From Oscillospiraceae bacterium (GTDB taxonomy: Bacteria; Bacillota; Clostridia; Oscillospirales; Oscillospiraceae): a stretch of DNA of 64,000 nucleotides. Under the pieces are notes generated by a model. It made no database searches. It had not been told where the DNA came from and saw only the letters and a list, made by a program, of their open reading frames with translations. The number at the start of each line of letters is the position of its first letter. Positions within the stretch are counted from its first letter, which is position 1. Below are positions 8,062 to 17,245 of this stretch, piece by piece. Made by a program: the position numbers and the translations under genes. The stretch spans positions 62,001 through 126,000 of the forward strand of contig JAAWQX010000002.1 in the NCBI GenBank assembly GCA_022800755.1, read 5' to 3'.

Positions 8062-8736
8062 TTAGGAGATACATCCATGTTGCCGCATGGAAAGATATTC
8101 ACCGTCTCCCACAATAACGTGATCGGACAATTGAATCTGAAACATGCTCAACGATTTTTGCAGTTCGTTTGTAAACACCATATCCTGCGGCGATGGAATG
8201 ACTACCCCGCTGGGGTGGTTATGCGCCAAAATGATTTTTGATGCGTGACAGTTCACCGCAATCGTGATGATTTTTCGGGGATTCCCGTACACAGAATCTA
8301 CCTCGCCCCGGGCGATCTCGCTGCAATCCAGCACCCGGTTTTCTGAATCCATGCACAGCAAAAACAGGTGTTCCGTCGATTCAAACGCAAACAGCGGCGC
8401 TACATACTCAAAAACATCCTCCGGCCCCGCCAGACGCATTCCGAATTTTCGCTTGCTGAGCAGATACCGCTTGTTGATTTTCCCGGTCAGCAAAATCAAA
8501 GACGCCGCATTTTGCCCGAGCCCCTTTACGGACATCAAATCTTCCTTAGATGATTCCATCACGGCTTTAAAACTGCCGAAGCGTTCCAACAGCGCATGAG
8601 CCAGCGGATTTGTGTCCTGCCGGGGGATCGCGTAAAACAACAAAAGCTCCAGGACGTTGACATCCGAAAAGCCGTCAAGTCCCGTCTCCAGAAACCGGTT
8701 CTTCATTCTTTCTCTATGTCCGGCATGGATCGACAT
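8062..8736 (-). CDS. radC: RadC family protein (JAB1/MPN+ domain)
   Basis: A 224-residue RadC/DUF2466 protein. The N-terminal helix-hairpin-helix-like UPF0758 region (about 1-90, VKGLGQNAASLILL) precedes a JAMM metalloprotease-like domain with HNHPSG plus a downstream serine and aspartate (SPQD). Despite the name, a role in DNA repair is not established for the family. The start at 8736 is preferred (AGGGTG at 6 bases) over a GTG three codons earlier. It is the last gene of the minus-strand run from uvrB, 17 bases after tsaD. Confidence 0.93.
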   Translation of the reverse strand: MSIHAGHRERMKNRFLETGLDGFSDVNVLELLLFYAIPRQDTNPLAHALLERFGSFKAVMESSKEDLMSVKGLGQNAASLILLTGKINKRYLLSKRKFGMRLAGPEDVFEYVAPLFAFESTEHLFLLCMDSENRVLDCSEIARGEVDSVYGNPRKIITIAVNCHASKIILAHNHPSGVVIPSPQDMVFTNELQKSLSMFQIQLSDHVIVGDGEYLSMRQHGCIS

Positions 8737-8753
8737 CAATATCACCCTATTCT

Positions 8754-9755
8754 TTAAATCATCATATTTGCGTACGCGTTTAAATCCATAGTCCCCCGCG
8801 TTCCGGCCATATACTCATAGTACCCTTGCGCTCCGATCATCGCGCCGTTGTCGCCGCAGAGTTTCAAGGGGGGAAAGTAAAGCCGGAGACCTTCTTTCTC
8901 ACAGGCGGCAATGAAATCCCGCCGGATACGGGAGTTCGCCGCTACGCCGCCGGCCACGACGACTTTTTCCTTGCCTAGTGCCTTTGCCGCCGCGATTGTG
9001 CGGGGTACCAGGCTGTCACTCACCGCCTTGCAAAAGGATGCCGCCAGCGATGGCGCGTCTAACGCATCCCCTTTCTGTTGGGCCTGGTGGGCTAAATTGA
9101 TGACCGCAGTCTTCAGCCCAGAAAAACTCATGTCGTAGGGATTATCTTCCACATGCGCCAACGGCAGCTTGTACTTGCTGTCATCCCCGGTTTTGGACAA
9201 TTCATCAATGGGCCTTCCTCCCGGATAGCCCAGCCCCAATACCCGGGCAGTCTTGTCAAAGCACTCCCCCGCCGCGTCATCCCGGGTTGCACCGATGATT
9301 TTCATATCCGTATAATCCCGCACATCCACGATCATAGAGTTCCCGCCGGACACGGCCAGCGCCAAAAACGGCGGCTCCAAGTCCGGAAAAGCAAGGTAAT
9401 TTGCCGCGATATGGCCGCGAATATGATGCACCGGGATCAGCGGCACACCCAACGACATCGCCGCCGCCTTCGCGAAATTCACCCCCACCAGCAGCGCTCC
9501 GATCAGTCCCGGCGCGTATGTCACCGCCACAGCGTCGATCTGATCCCGGGTAATCCCCGCTTCCGCTATGGCCCGCTGCGCCAAAATGCTGATGACCTCC
9601 GTGTGGGACCGGGAGGCAATCTCCGGCACCACGCCGCCATAGACAGCGTGCAGGTCTACCTGTGAAAAAATCTGATCCGTAAGTACCTTCCGCCCATCCT
9701 CTACCAGCGCGACAGCGGTCTCATCGCAGGAGGATTCAACCGATAGAATGATCAT
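8754..9755 (-). CDS. tsaD: tRNA N6-adenosine threonylcarbamoyltransferase
   Basis: TsaD transfers the threonylcarbamoyl group to A37 of tRNAs that read ANN codons, working with TsaB, TsaE and the TsaC-made intermediate. The 333 residues are full length. Visible features are the N-terminal SVESSCDETAVALV, metal ligands in VHHIRGHIAAN (His111 and His115), SGGNSMI, and C-terminal GGVAANSRIR and LCGDNGAMI. Its ATG overlaps the rimI stop (ATGA). In many Firmicutes tsaE-tsaB-rimI-tsaD are together; here only rimI and tsaD are present, behind polA. Confidence 0.97.
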   Translation of the reverse strand: MIILSVESSCDETAVALVEDGRKVLTDQIFSQVDLHAVYGGVVPEIASRSHTEVISILAQRAIAEAGITRDQIDAVAVTYAPGLIGALLVGVNFAKAAAMSLGVPLIPVHHIRGHIAANYLAFPDLEPPFLALAVSGGNSMIVDVRDYTDMKIIGATRDDAAGECFDKTARVLGLGYPGGRPIDELSKTGDDSKYKLPLAHVEDNPYDMSFSGLKTAVINLAHQAQQKGDALDAPSLAASFCKAVSDSLVPRTIAAAKALGKEKVVVAGGVAANSRIRRDFIAACEKEGLRLYFPPLKLCGDNGAMIGAQGYYEYMAGTRGTMDLNAYANMMI

Positions 9756-10204
9756 TTCGTTTCTTCCTTTAAGTACAGTGTCATGAGGATCGCATCCTCT
9801 TTGGGTTTTACATAATAGTTTTTCCGCACCCCCACCGGGACGAACCCGTGCTTGGCGTACAAGGCTGTGGCCGGATCATTGCTCCGGCGCACCTCCAATG
9901 TGAGGAATGACAAGCGCAGGTCCCTTCCCCTAGCGACCAGAGCATCAATGAGCCGGTCCCCCACAGACTGCCGGCGGTATCCGGCGCTGACCGCTACATT
10001 AGAAATATAGCCTTCGTCCAGCACATGCATCAATCCCACATAGCCAGCCACTCGTGGGCCGTCCATAGCCGTGAGAAACAGATGATTCGGCCCGGACAGC
10101 TGACGGGCGATAGTTTCCCGGTCCCACGGATCGGAAAAGCACTCCCGCTCAATGGCGGCGATGCCGTCTACATGTTCCGGCAGCGCGTCCGAGATTTGGA
10201 TCAT
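9752..10204 (-). CDS. rimI: Ribosomal-protein-alanine N-acetyltransferase
   Basis: GNAT-family acetyltransferase of 150 residues, RimI type, which acetylates the N-terminal alanine of ribosomal protein S18 in E. coli. It has an acetyl-CoA binding stretch VSAGYRRQSVGDRLIDAL and the C-terminal LEVRRSNDPATALYAKHGF typical of RimI. The start at 10204 overlaps the polA stop as ATGA and has GGAGG upstream; an in-frame codon at 10222 is inside polA and less likely. It sits next to tsaD as in many genomes. Confidence 0.92.
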   Translation of the reverse strand: MIQISDALPEHVDGIAAIERECFSDPWDRETIARQLSGPNHLFLTAMDGPRVAGYVGLMHVLDEGYISNVAVSAGYRRQSVGDRLIDALVARGRDLRLSFLTLEVRRSNDPATALYAKHGFVPVGVRKNYYVKPKEDAILMTLYLKEETK

Positions 10205-12837
10205 CCCTTTGCCTCCGTCCAATTACATCCGATATGGGCGTCCACCGTCAAAGGCACAGACAGGCTGGCGACCTGCTCCATTTCCTCTGTCAAGATCACC
10301 CGCACCCGCTCCGCTTCCGCTTCCGGGCACTCCACGATCAATTCGTCATGGACCTGCAAAATCAACTGCGCCTCCAGCCCCTCTTTTTTCAGCCGGCGGG
10401 ATACATGTACCATCGCCAATTTCATGATATCCGCCGCGCTGCCTTGGATCGGCATATTCCGGGCTACCCGCTCGCCAAAGCTGCGCGTGTTGAAATTCGA
10501 CACTTTCAACTCCGGCAAATACCGCCGGCGACCGTATAACGTGGATACAAAGCCGTCCTGCTTGGCGCTTTCGATGATCTGTGTCATATATTCCCGCACG
10601 CCATAATACTTTTCCAGATACGCGTCGATATAGGCTTTTGCCTCGCTTTGAAACACCCCGATATCCTGGGCCAAAGAAAACGCGGAAATGCCGTACACGA
10701 TACCGAAATTCACCGCTTTCGCGTGCGACCGCATAGCGGCGGTCACCTGCTCCAGCGGTACGCCGAACACCTGCGAGGCCGTGACCTTATGGATATCTTC
10801 TCCCTCCCGGAATGCTTGACGCATAGTTTCGTCTCCGGAAATATGGGCCAGCAATCGCAGTTCGATCTGGCTGTAATCCGCGTCCACCAGAACCTTTCCC
10901 GGGGGCGCCACGAACATGGTACGGATCTCGCTTCCCTGCTCTTTGCGCACGGGGATGTTCTGCAAATTCGGTTCCACGGAGGACAGCCGCCCTGTGGCGG
11001 TCACGGTCATGGTAAAGTTTGAATGGATCCGCCCGTCATCGGAAATCACCTTTAATAAACCGTCGGCATAGGTGGATTTCAGTTTGGTAAGGGTCCGATA
11101 CTCCAATATCTCGTTGATAATGGGGTGCTTATCCCGGAGTTTCTCCAGTACGTCGGCGTTGGTGCTCCAGCCAGTCTTGGTCTTCTTTCCTGCTGGAAGC
11201 ATCAACTGCTCAAACAGGACTGTGCCCAGCTGCTTGGGAGAATTGATGTTGAATGGGCCGCCCGCCAGGTCGTAAATGTGCTGCTGCAAAACGTCGATGC
11301 CATCCGTCAATCCCTCGCCGTAAGCGGCCAGCGCGGATTGGTCGATGAGTACGCCTGTGTGCTCCATTTCCGCCAAAACAGCGCATAACGGCAGCTCTAT
11401 CTCAAAATAAAGCTGTTCCATGCCCAATTCCGCCAGCTTTTCACGCAGTGCGTCCTCCAGACACACCACCGCCGCGGTGTACTGCAGATACCGCAGATAG
11501 GACGTATCCCCCAGCAAGGTCATTTGCCCGTTTTCATCGTCCTGCCGGGCCAGATCAAAGCCGCAATATTTCTGACACAGGTGGTCCAGTTCATAGCCAC
11601 TGGCTGTGGAATCCAGCAGATACGCCGCCAGCGCGGTGTCAAACGCCCAGTTTTCCGGGCGGACGCCCCAGTGGAGCAATTCTCTTTGGATATCCTTGAT
11701 ATTATGGCCGGATTTTCTGATTTCCGGTGCAAACAGTGTACGCAAAGCGTCCCCATAATCATCCGCATAGGCCTCTTTGCGCAGCAGATAGGCTACTGCG
11801 TCCTCTCCGCCGGTCTCAAATACGCAGTTTTCAAAGGCAAGGTCGCACCAGATATAGCTTCCGTCTTTTTTCAGTGCTTCCGCCGCTTTTGCCGCATCTG
11901 CCGCGGTGCGCAACTCCGTGCTTTCGCAGGTCCCCTCAAAAACTTTCAGTTCCTGTTCCGTTCCCTCGGACCGCACGTTCCAGCGGTCAATGAACTTTTG
12001 AAACCCCAGGCGCTTCAAGATGGCATACAGCCCCTCGCCCTGAAAACCGCTCCATTTGCACTGCGCCGGGTCTACTTCAACCGGAGCCTGCCGGGTGATC
12101 GTAGCCAATTCATAGGACAGCTTCGCGGAATCTTCCCCCGCGATAAGTTTTTTGCGCACGCCGTCTTTGATATCCGGGGATTCTACCTGTTCGTAGACCC
12201 CCGCAAGCGTCCCGAAGCGGTGCATCAAGTCCATCGCCGTCTTTTCCCCGACTCCCGGAACGCCGGGAATATTGTCAGAGGAATCCCCCATCAGGGCTTT
12301 CAAGTCCACGATATACGGCGGATCAAAGCCGTATTCCTCCCGAAACGCATCCCATGTATAGTCTTTTGTCTCCGTCTGCCCCATACGGCTCTTAATATGA
12401 ATCACATGGGTGGAATCGGTAATCAGCTGGAAAGAATCCTTGTCGCCGGTGACAATCTCACATTCCCAGCCGGTCTCTTCGCACACCCGCCCGGCAGTAC
12501 CCAAAATATCATCTGCCTCATAGCCGGGGCACTCGTAACGGCGGATTTGCAATACATCCAATAGTTCTTTCAGCACCGGGACCTGCGCCGCCAGTTCCTC
12601 AGGCATCCCCTTGCGCTGGGCTTTATAACCGTCGTAACACTTGTGCCGGAATGTGGGCCCGTGTACATCAAAGGCCACAGCCAGCGCGTCCGGATGCTCG
12701 CTGTCCACCAGACGCTGCAAAATATTGATAAATCCAAATACGGCGTTGGTAGGCGTCCCGTCCGGCGCGTTCAGCGGACGAACGCCGAAAAATGCCCGGT
12801 TGATGATGCTGTTGCCGTCCAAGATCATAAATTTCAT
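10201..12837 (-). CDS. polA: DNA polymerase I
   Basis: Repair and lagging-strand polymerase of 878 residues. The N-terminal 5'-3' exonuclease domain (about 1-290) shows [25 protein letters not shown] and [14 protein letters not shown]. The middle 3'-5' exonuclease-like domain (about 300-470) lacks the catalytic DxE (DLAFE instead) and the YxxxD tyrosine-aspartate pair, so proofreading is probably lost, as in many Gram-positive Pol I enzymes. The C-terminal polymerase has motif [16 protein letters not shown], motif [17 protein letters not shown] and motif [10 protein letters not shown]. Its ATG overlaps the uvrB stop (ATGA). Confidence 0.97.
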   Translation of the reverse strand: MKFMILDGNSIINRAFFGVRPLNAPDGTPTNAVFGFINILQRLVDSEHPDALAVAFDVHGPTFRHKCYDGYKAQRKGMPEELAAQVPVLKELLDVLQIRRYECPGYEADDILGTAGRVCEETGWECEIVTGDKDSFQLITDSTHVIHIKSRMGQTETKDYTWDAFREEYGFDPPYIVDLKALMGDSSDNIPGVPGVGEKTAMDLMHRFGTLAGVYEQVESPDIKDGVRKKLIAGEDSAKLSYELATITRQAPVEVDPAQCKWSGFQGEGLYAILKRLGFQKFIDRWNVRSEGTEQELKVFEGTCESTELRTAADAAKAAEALKKDGSYIWCDLAFENCVFETGGEDAVAYLLRKEAYADDYGDALRTLFAPEIRKSGHNIKDIQRELLHWGVRPENWAFDTALAAYLLDSTASGYELDHLCQKYCGFDLARQDDENGQMTLLGDTSYLRYLQYTAAVVCLEDALREKLAELGMEQLYFEIELPLCAVLAEMEHTGVLIDQSALAAYGEGLTDGIDVLQQHIYDLAGGPFNINSPKQLGTVLFEQLMLPAGKKTKTGWSTNADVLEKLRDKHPIINEILEYRTLTKLKSTYADGLLKVISDDGRIHSNFTMTVTATGRLSSVEPNLQNIPVRKEQGSEIRTMFVAPPGKVLVDADYSQIELRLLAHISGDETMRQAFREGEDIHKVTASQVFGVPLEQVTAAMRSHAKAVNFGIVYGISAFSLAQDIGVFQSEAKAYIDAYLEKYYGVREYMTQIIESAKQDGFVSTLYGRRRYLPELKVSNFNTRSFGERVARNMPIQGSAADIMKLAMVHVSRRLKKEGLEAQLILQVHDELIVECPEAEAERVRVILTEEMEQVASLSVPLTVDAHIGCNWTEAKG

Positions 12838-14810
12838 TTACTGCCCTTCTCTCCCCGCAGTTCGATGATGCGGTCACGCAGCGCCGCCGCATACTCGAAT
12901 TCCAACATTTTCGACGCTTTTGCCATCGCCTGTTCCAGACGGGCGATCTCCTTTTGCCGTTCCTTTTCCGTCATTTTCACGCCGTCCACCCGCTTATGCG
13001 CCGGGCCGTCGTCCTCCGACAGTTCCAGTACGTCACGGATACTTTTCACAATGGTCTTCGGCACGATGCCGTGTTCTTTGTTGTACGCCTGCTGTTTCTC
13101 CCTGCGCCGCTCTGTCTCATCAATGGCGGCGCGCATGGACGGGGTGATCGTGTCGGCGTACATGATGACCGTTCCCTCGGCGTTCCGCGCCGCCCGGCCT
13201 ATGGTCTGGATCAAACTGGTCGTACTGCGCAAAAAGCCCTCTTTGTCCGCATCGATGATTGCGACCAGAGACACCTCCGGCAAGTCGAGTCCCTCCCGCA
13301 AAAGGTTGATGCCCACCAGCACATCAAACGCGCCCAAGCGCAGGTCCCGGATAATCTCCATGCGCTCGGTGGCCGTGATATCGTGGTGCATATACCGGCA
13401 TTTGATACCCGTGTTCCCCAGATATGCGGATAGGTCCTCCGCCATTTTTTTCGTCAAGGTCGTGACCAGCGTCCGTTCTCCCTTTTCGATACGGTGGTTG
13501 ATTTCGCCAATAAGATCGTCGATCTGGCCGTCGATAGGCCGGATTTCGATCTTCGGGTCCACCAAGCCCGTGGGGCGAATGATCTGCTCCGCGATCTGCC
13601 CGGCGTGGTCATATTCAAACTCGCCGGGGGTGGCGGAAACATAGATGGCCTGATGGACACGCTCCTGAAATTCCGGGAATTTCAGCGGACGGTTGTCAAA
13701 GGCCGAGGGCAGGCGGAATCCGCAGTCCACCAGCGTTTCTTTCCGGGCCCGGTCGCCGTTGTACATGGCCCGCACCTGGGGCAGCGTCACGTGACTTTCA
13801 TCCACAAACAGAACAAAATCCTCGGGAAAATAATCCAGCAGGGTCATGGGCGCGCTGCCCACCGGGCGGCCGCTGATGATGCGGGAATAGTTTTCAATGC
13901 CGGAGCAAAAGCCCAGTTCCTGGATCATTTCAATGTCATAATTCGTCCGCTGGGCAATGCGCTGGGCTTCGATCAGTTTTCCCTGTTCCTGGAAATACCG
14001 CACCCGCTCGTCGCACTCCCGGCGGATCTCCTGCACCGCCATGTCCAATTTTTCTTTGGTCGTCACATAATGGGTCGCGGGCCAGACCGGGATGTTGTTC
14101 AACCGGCGGATCACCTTGCCCGTGACACCGTTGACTTCGCTGATGCGCTCGATCTCGTCGCCGAAAAACTCCACGCGGATGGCACTGTCCTTCCAATAGG
14201 CGGGCCATAATTCCACCGTATCGCCACGGACACGGAACATATTTCGCTCAAAGGCAATGTCATTGCGCTCATAGCGGATCTCGATCAGCTTTTTGAGCAG
14301 TTCCTCCATGGGAAGTTCCATTCCCACACGCAGGGACACCATCATTTTCTCGAAATCATCCGGCTCGCCCAGACCGTAAATGCAGGACACCGACGATACC
14401 ACGATCACGTCCCGGCGCTCCAGCAATGACGCGGTGGCGGACAGGCGCAGACGGTCGATCTCCTCGTTGACCGATGAGACTTTTTCAATATACGTATCTG
14501 TATGGGGGATGTAAGCTTCCGGCTGGTAATAGTCGTAGTAGGACACAAAGTATTCCACCGCGTTATCCGGGAAAAACTCCTTGAATTCGGCGTGAAGCTG
14601 GCCCGCCAGCGTCTTGTTATGAGCCAGGACCAGCGCAGGACGCTGGACGCTTTCGATGACCTTCGCCATAGTGTAGGTCTTGCCGCTGCCCGTCACGCCC
14701 AAGAGCACCTGCTCGTCAATCCCGTTTTCCAGGCCGGACACCAGCGTTTGAATCGACTGGGGCTGGTCTCCCGATGGCTGATATTCGCTTACTACATGAA
14801 ATTCGGACAT
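12834..14810 (-). CDS. uvrB: Excinuclease ABC subunit B
   Basis: Damage-verification helicase of nucleotide excision repair, 658 residues, full length. Seen are Walker [16 protein letters not shown] (about 38-52), the beta-hairpin [20 protein letters not shown], the DEAD-like [14 protein letters not shown], motif [11 protein letters not shown], and a C-terminal UVR motif ([20 protein letters not shown] region) that contacts UvrC. The start has GGGAGGTC upstream. It is first in the uvrB-polA-rimI-tsaD-radC run; uvrA and uvrC are not nearby. Confidence 0.98.
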   Translation of the reverse strand: MSEFHVVSEYQPSGDQPQSIQTLVSGLENGIDEQVLLGVTGSGKTYTMAKVIESVQRPALVLAHNKTLAGQLHAEFKEFFPDNAVEYFVSYYDYYQPEAYIPHTDTYIEKVSSVNEEIDRLRLSATASLLERRDVIVVSSVSCIYGLGEPDDFEKMMVSLRVGMELPMEELLKKLIEIRYERNDIAFERNMFRVRGDTVELWPAYWKDSAIRVEFFGDEIERISEVNGVTGKVIRRLNNIPVWPATHYVTTKEKLDMAVQEIRRECDERVRYFQEQGKLIEAQRIAQRTNYDIEMIQELGFCSGIENYSRIISGRPVGSAPMTLLDYFPEDFVLFVDESHVTLPQVRAMYNGDRARKETLVDCGFRLPSAFDNRPLKFPEFQERVHQAIYVSATPGEFEYDHAGQIAEQIIRPTGLVDPKIEIRPIDGQIDDLIGEINHRIEKGERTLVTTLTKKMAEDLSAYLGNTGIKCRYMHHDITATERMEIIRDLRLGAFDVLVGINLLREGLDLPEVSLVAIIDADKEGFLRSTTSLIQTIGRAARNAEGTVIMYADTITPSMRAAIDETERRREKQQAYNKEHGIVPKTIVKSIRDVLELSEDDGPAHKRVDGVKMTEKERQKEIARLEQAMAKASKMLEFEYAAALRDRIIELRGEKGSK

Positions 14811-14840
14811 GATGACCTCCCGGCGATTTTGAATTATAAT

Positions 14841-14868
14841 ATTATACCACAGTTTTCCACACTTGAAA
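14841..14868 (-). promoter_or_regulatory. Promoter of the uvrB operon
   Basis: On the minus strand TTTCAA (14868-14863), a 16-base spacer and extended -10 TGG-TATAAT (14846-14841), about 30 bases before the uvrB start. No obvious Clostridial LexA box was found beside it. Confidence 0.7.
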
Positions 14869-14884
14869 ATAGCTTACGAAAAAG

Positions 14885-14911
14885 AAAAGCACCTTTTCCC
14901 AAGGTGCTTTT
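14885..14911 (-). terminator. Terminator after the alpha/beta hydrolase
   Basis: Perfect 11-bp arms AAAAGCACCTT (14885-14895) and AAGGTGCTTTT (14901-14911). On the minus strand it is followed by a T-rich tract, just past the stop at 14916. Confidence 0.85.
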
Positions 14912-14915
14912 CCTG

Positions 14916-15725
14916 TCAATTGCATAAAAAATTCAAAACCACTGTCTGAAAATTCTTCGCTTCCTCAAACGCGCCGTGTCCATATTGCGGATACATCACG
15001 CATTGGCTGTTCGGGATGCGCTCCGCCAGTTCATAGGAACCGGCAGCGCCCACAATTTGATCTTGTTCTCCTCCGATCACCAGAGTCGGCGCTTGAATGC
15101 AATCCAGTACGCCGTATGCGTCATGGGTCACGCAGGCTTGTGACATAACCAGATAACGGTCATAACTTTTTGGCTGCGGCATTATGCCGAGAAAGGGATA
15201 TGTCAGTCGAAATTTTTTCAAATACGCTTCCGAATAAGCAGCTTCCGAGGTCTGTATCACAAGACCCTTGTAATCCCGCATCCGCGCCAGTTCCGTCCAG
15301 TCTGCGATACAACTTCGGATCGTCTCATTCTGCCGGGCAGTCGTCACCGCCAAAATGAGCTTATCTACCGCTTCCGGATAGTCGGCGGCCAGATGCTGGG
15401 CAATCATTCCGCCGAGGGATACGCCCAAAACGGATGCTTTTTCGATCCCAAGCGTAGCCATCGCCAGCTTTACATCCCGGGCCATATCCCGCGTGGTGAA
15501 GCCGTCGGGCATACGGTCGGCCCGGCTGAAGCTGTAAATCCGGAACCGCTTCGCAAGCTGCCGGTACATCCACGCAAATGGAAAAGCCAGCCCCTTGACC
15601 GTCTTCAACCCATCGCTCAACCCCGGGATCATGACCAGATTTTTTACCCCGCCGCCGAATGCGATATAATCCATGCTTCGGTCTTCTACATGGACAGTCC
15701 CGTTCTTCATGTGCCGGAACCACAT
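14916..15725 (-). CDS. Alpha/beta hydrolase fold protein
   Basis: A 269-residue cytoplasmic hydrolase. The nucleophile elbow LGVSLGGMIAQ carries the catalytic serine. The acid is probably in LVIGGEQDQIVG and the histidine in YPQYGHGAFEEA. The substrate is unknown. It starts with TAATATG, directly behind the stop of the aminotransferase gene, so translation is likely coupled; no independent ribosome-binding site is visible. Co-transcription suggests a shared, unassigned metabolic role. Confidence 0.82.
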   Translation of the reverse strand: MWFRHMKNGTVHVEDRSMDYIAFGGGVKNLVMIPGLSDGLKTVKGLAFPFAWMYRQLAKRFRIYSFSRADRMPDGFTTRDMARDVKLAMATLGIEKASVLGVSLGGMIAQHLAADYPEAVDKLILAVTTARQNETIRSCIADWTELARMRDYKGLVIQTSEAAYSEAYLKKFRLTYPFLGIMPQPKSYDRYLVMSQACVTHDAYGVLDCIQAPTLVIGGEQDQIVGAAGSYELAERIPNSQCVMYPQYGHGAFEEAKNFQTVVLNFLCN

Positions 15726-15726
15726 A

Positions 15727-16902
15727 TTACAGCGTTTTCGTAAAGCGCTCGATGCGCTCCACCGCGATTTTCAGATTCTCCAAAGAATTGGCATAGGACA
15801 AACGCATATGCCCCTCGCCGAACGCTCCGAAGGACGTGCCCCAAGCGGTGGCTACTCCGCCCTCGTCCAGCAGCCGCTTGCAAAATGTCTCGCTGGGAAG
15901 CCCAAAACTGGAAATGTCAGGGAATGCGTAAAATGCCCCCTTAGGCATCCGGCAAGTGATGCCGGGGATGCTGTTCAATGCACCAATGAGCCAATCCCGC
16001 CGTTCCTTGAACGCCGCTTTCATTTCTTCCACTGCGTCTTGGGGACCTTTCAGCGCCTCCATGGCAGCAATCTGGGTAAAAGACGCGGAGCAGGAGTTGG
16101 AATTCACCATCAGCATTTCCATCTGTTTGGCGAGTTCTTCATTCATAATGCCGTAACCAAGACGCCAGCCGGTCATGGCGTAAGTTTTGGAAAACCCATC
16201 CAGAATGATGGTGCGGTCTTTAAATTCCGGCAAAGACGCGATGGACATGGCGCTTCCCTCAAACACCAACCGGTCATAAATCTCGTCAGACAAAATAAAA
16301 ATGTCCGGGCGGTCCCGCAGGATATCCGCCATGGCAAGAATATCTTCCTTTTCAAACAATCCGCCGGTAGGATTGGAAGGGCTGTTGAGCAATACCAGCT
16401 TCGTTTTCGGCGTGATAGCGCGGCGGAACTGCTCCAGGTCCAGTCGGAAATCATTTTCCGCCAGCAGCGGCATCGGAACTGGAACACCGCCCGCAAAACG
16501 GATGCAGGATTCGTAGATCGGGAAGCTGGGATTGGGATAGATGACCTCGTCTCCGGGATTCACCAGCATGAGCATGGTGAAAAACATCACCGGTTTGCCG
16601 CCCGGGACGATGACCACTTCGTTCCGATTCGTTTTAATATGTTTATGCCCCGACGCATACTCTGCGATCGCTTCACGTACCTGAGGATAGCCGGGTGTAG
16701 GGCCATAGCCGGTGAAACCATCGTTCATGGCCTTGTATGCAGCCTTGATGATGTGCCGGGGTGTTTTAAAATCCGGCTGTCCGATCTCACAGTGGATGAT
16801 GCTTTTCCCCTGCGCCTCCAGCTCATTCGCATGGGCTAAAATTTGGAATGCAGATTCCGTATGCAGACGGTTCATGCGCTCAGCAATGGATCTTTCAAAC
16901 AT
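15727..16902 (-). CDS. Class I/II pyridoxal-phosphate aminotransferase
   Basis: Fold-type I aminotransferase of 391 residues, AspC/AlaT-like. It has EIGQPDFKTP at the N terminus, SPSNPTGG with the substrate-orienting asparagine, ILSDEIYDRLVF (PLP ring aspartate and tyrosine), and Lys in DGFSKTYAMTGWRLGY for the Schiff base. The C-terminal RLSYA arginine binds the substrate carboxylate. Aspartate or aromatic amino acids are likely substrates, but sequence reading alone does not decide. It has its own promoter upstream and leads the two-gene unit with the hydrolase. Confidence 0.9.
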   Translation of the reverse strand: MFERSIAERMNRLHTESAFQILAHANELEAQGKSIIHCEIGQPDFKTPRHIIKAAYKAMNDGFTGYGPTPGYPQVREAIAEYASGHKHIKTNRNEVVIVPGGKPVMFFTMLMLVNPGDEVIYPNPSFPIYESCIRFAGGVPVPMPLLAENDFRLDLEQFRRAITPKTKLVLLNSPSNPTGGLFEKEDILAMADILRDRPDIFILSDEIYDRLVFEGSAMSIASLPEFKDRTIILDGFSKTYAMTGWRLGYGIMNEELAKQMEMLMVNSNSCSASFTQIAAMEALKGPQDAVEEMKAAFKERRDWLIGALNSIPGITCRMPKGAFYAFPDISSFGLPSETFCKRLLDEGGVATAWGTSFGAFGEGHMRLSYANSLENLKIAVERIERFTKTL

Positions 16903-16931
16903 AGCAGTCCCTCGCTTTCAGTCTTTCAAAC

Positions 16932-16960
16932 ATTATACCAAATTGTTCTGGTCCTATCAA
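16932..16960 (-). promoter_or_regulatory. Promoter of the aminotransferase-hydrolase unit
   Basis: On the minus strand TTGATA (16960-16955), 17 bases, then extended -10 TGG-TATAAT (16937-16932), about 30 bases before the start codon. Confidence 0.75.
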
Positions 16961-17054
16961 CTCAAAAATACGTAAACACGTAAAACGCACTCCCTGCGCC
17001 AAAAAATCAGTCTCTCTGTGGGCTTTGCCCGGCGTTCAATGGTTCAGGTTCCAT

Positions 17055-17089
17055 AAAAAGAAGCACCTGCTTTGCAGGTGCTTCTTTTT
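17055..17089 (-). terminator. Terminator of tRNA-Gly
   Basis: Perfect 16-bp arms 17055-17070 and 17074-17089 with a 3-base loop. On the minus strand the right end of the stem is a TTTTT tract. It begins one base beyond the tRNA 3' end. Confidence 0.9.
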
Positions 17090-17090
17090 A

Positions 17091-17166
17091 TGGAGCGGGC
17101 GACGAGGCTCGAACTCGCTACCTCCACCTTGGCAAGGTGGCGCTCTACCGGATGAGCTACGCCCGC
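17091..17166 (-). tRNA. tRNA-Gly (anticodon GCC)
   Basis: A 76-base cloverleaf with acceptor stem GCGGGCG/CGCCCGC, D-arm GCTC...GAGC, anticodon loop CTTGCCAAG (GCC), T-arm with GTTCGAGC, and an encoded CCA end at 17093-17091. It is a single tRNA with its own promoter and terminator. Confidence 0.96.
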
Positions 17167-17184
17167 ATCTTAAATGCAAGAGTT

Positions 17185-17212
17185 ATTATAGCATATCCCA
17201 TCCGTTTGTCAA
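17185..17212 (-). promoter_or_regulatory. Promoter of tRNA-Gly
   Basis: On the minus strand TTGACA (17212-17207), 16 bases, TATAAT (17190-17185) with TG just upstream of the -10. This is a near-consensus strong promoter about 20 bases before the tRNA. Confidence 0.88.
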
Positions 17213-17245
17213 GCATTTTTCGCCACAGAAACCAAAAAACTTCCG

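Noticed and set aside
15361-15723. Second minus-strand frame inside the alpha/beta hydrolase gene
   Set aside because: Out-of-frame shadow; the hydrolase frame carries the catalytic elbow and continuous family similarity.
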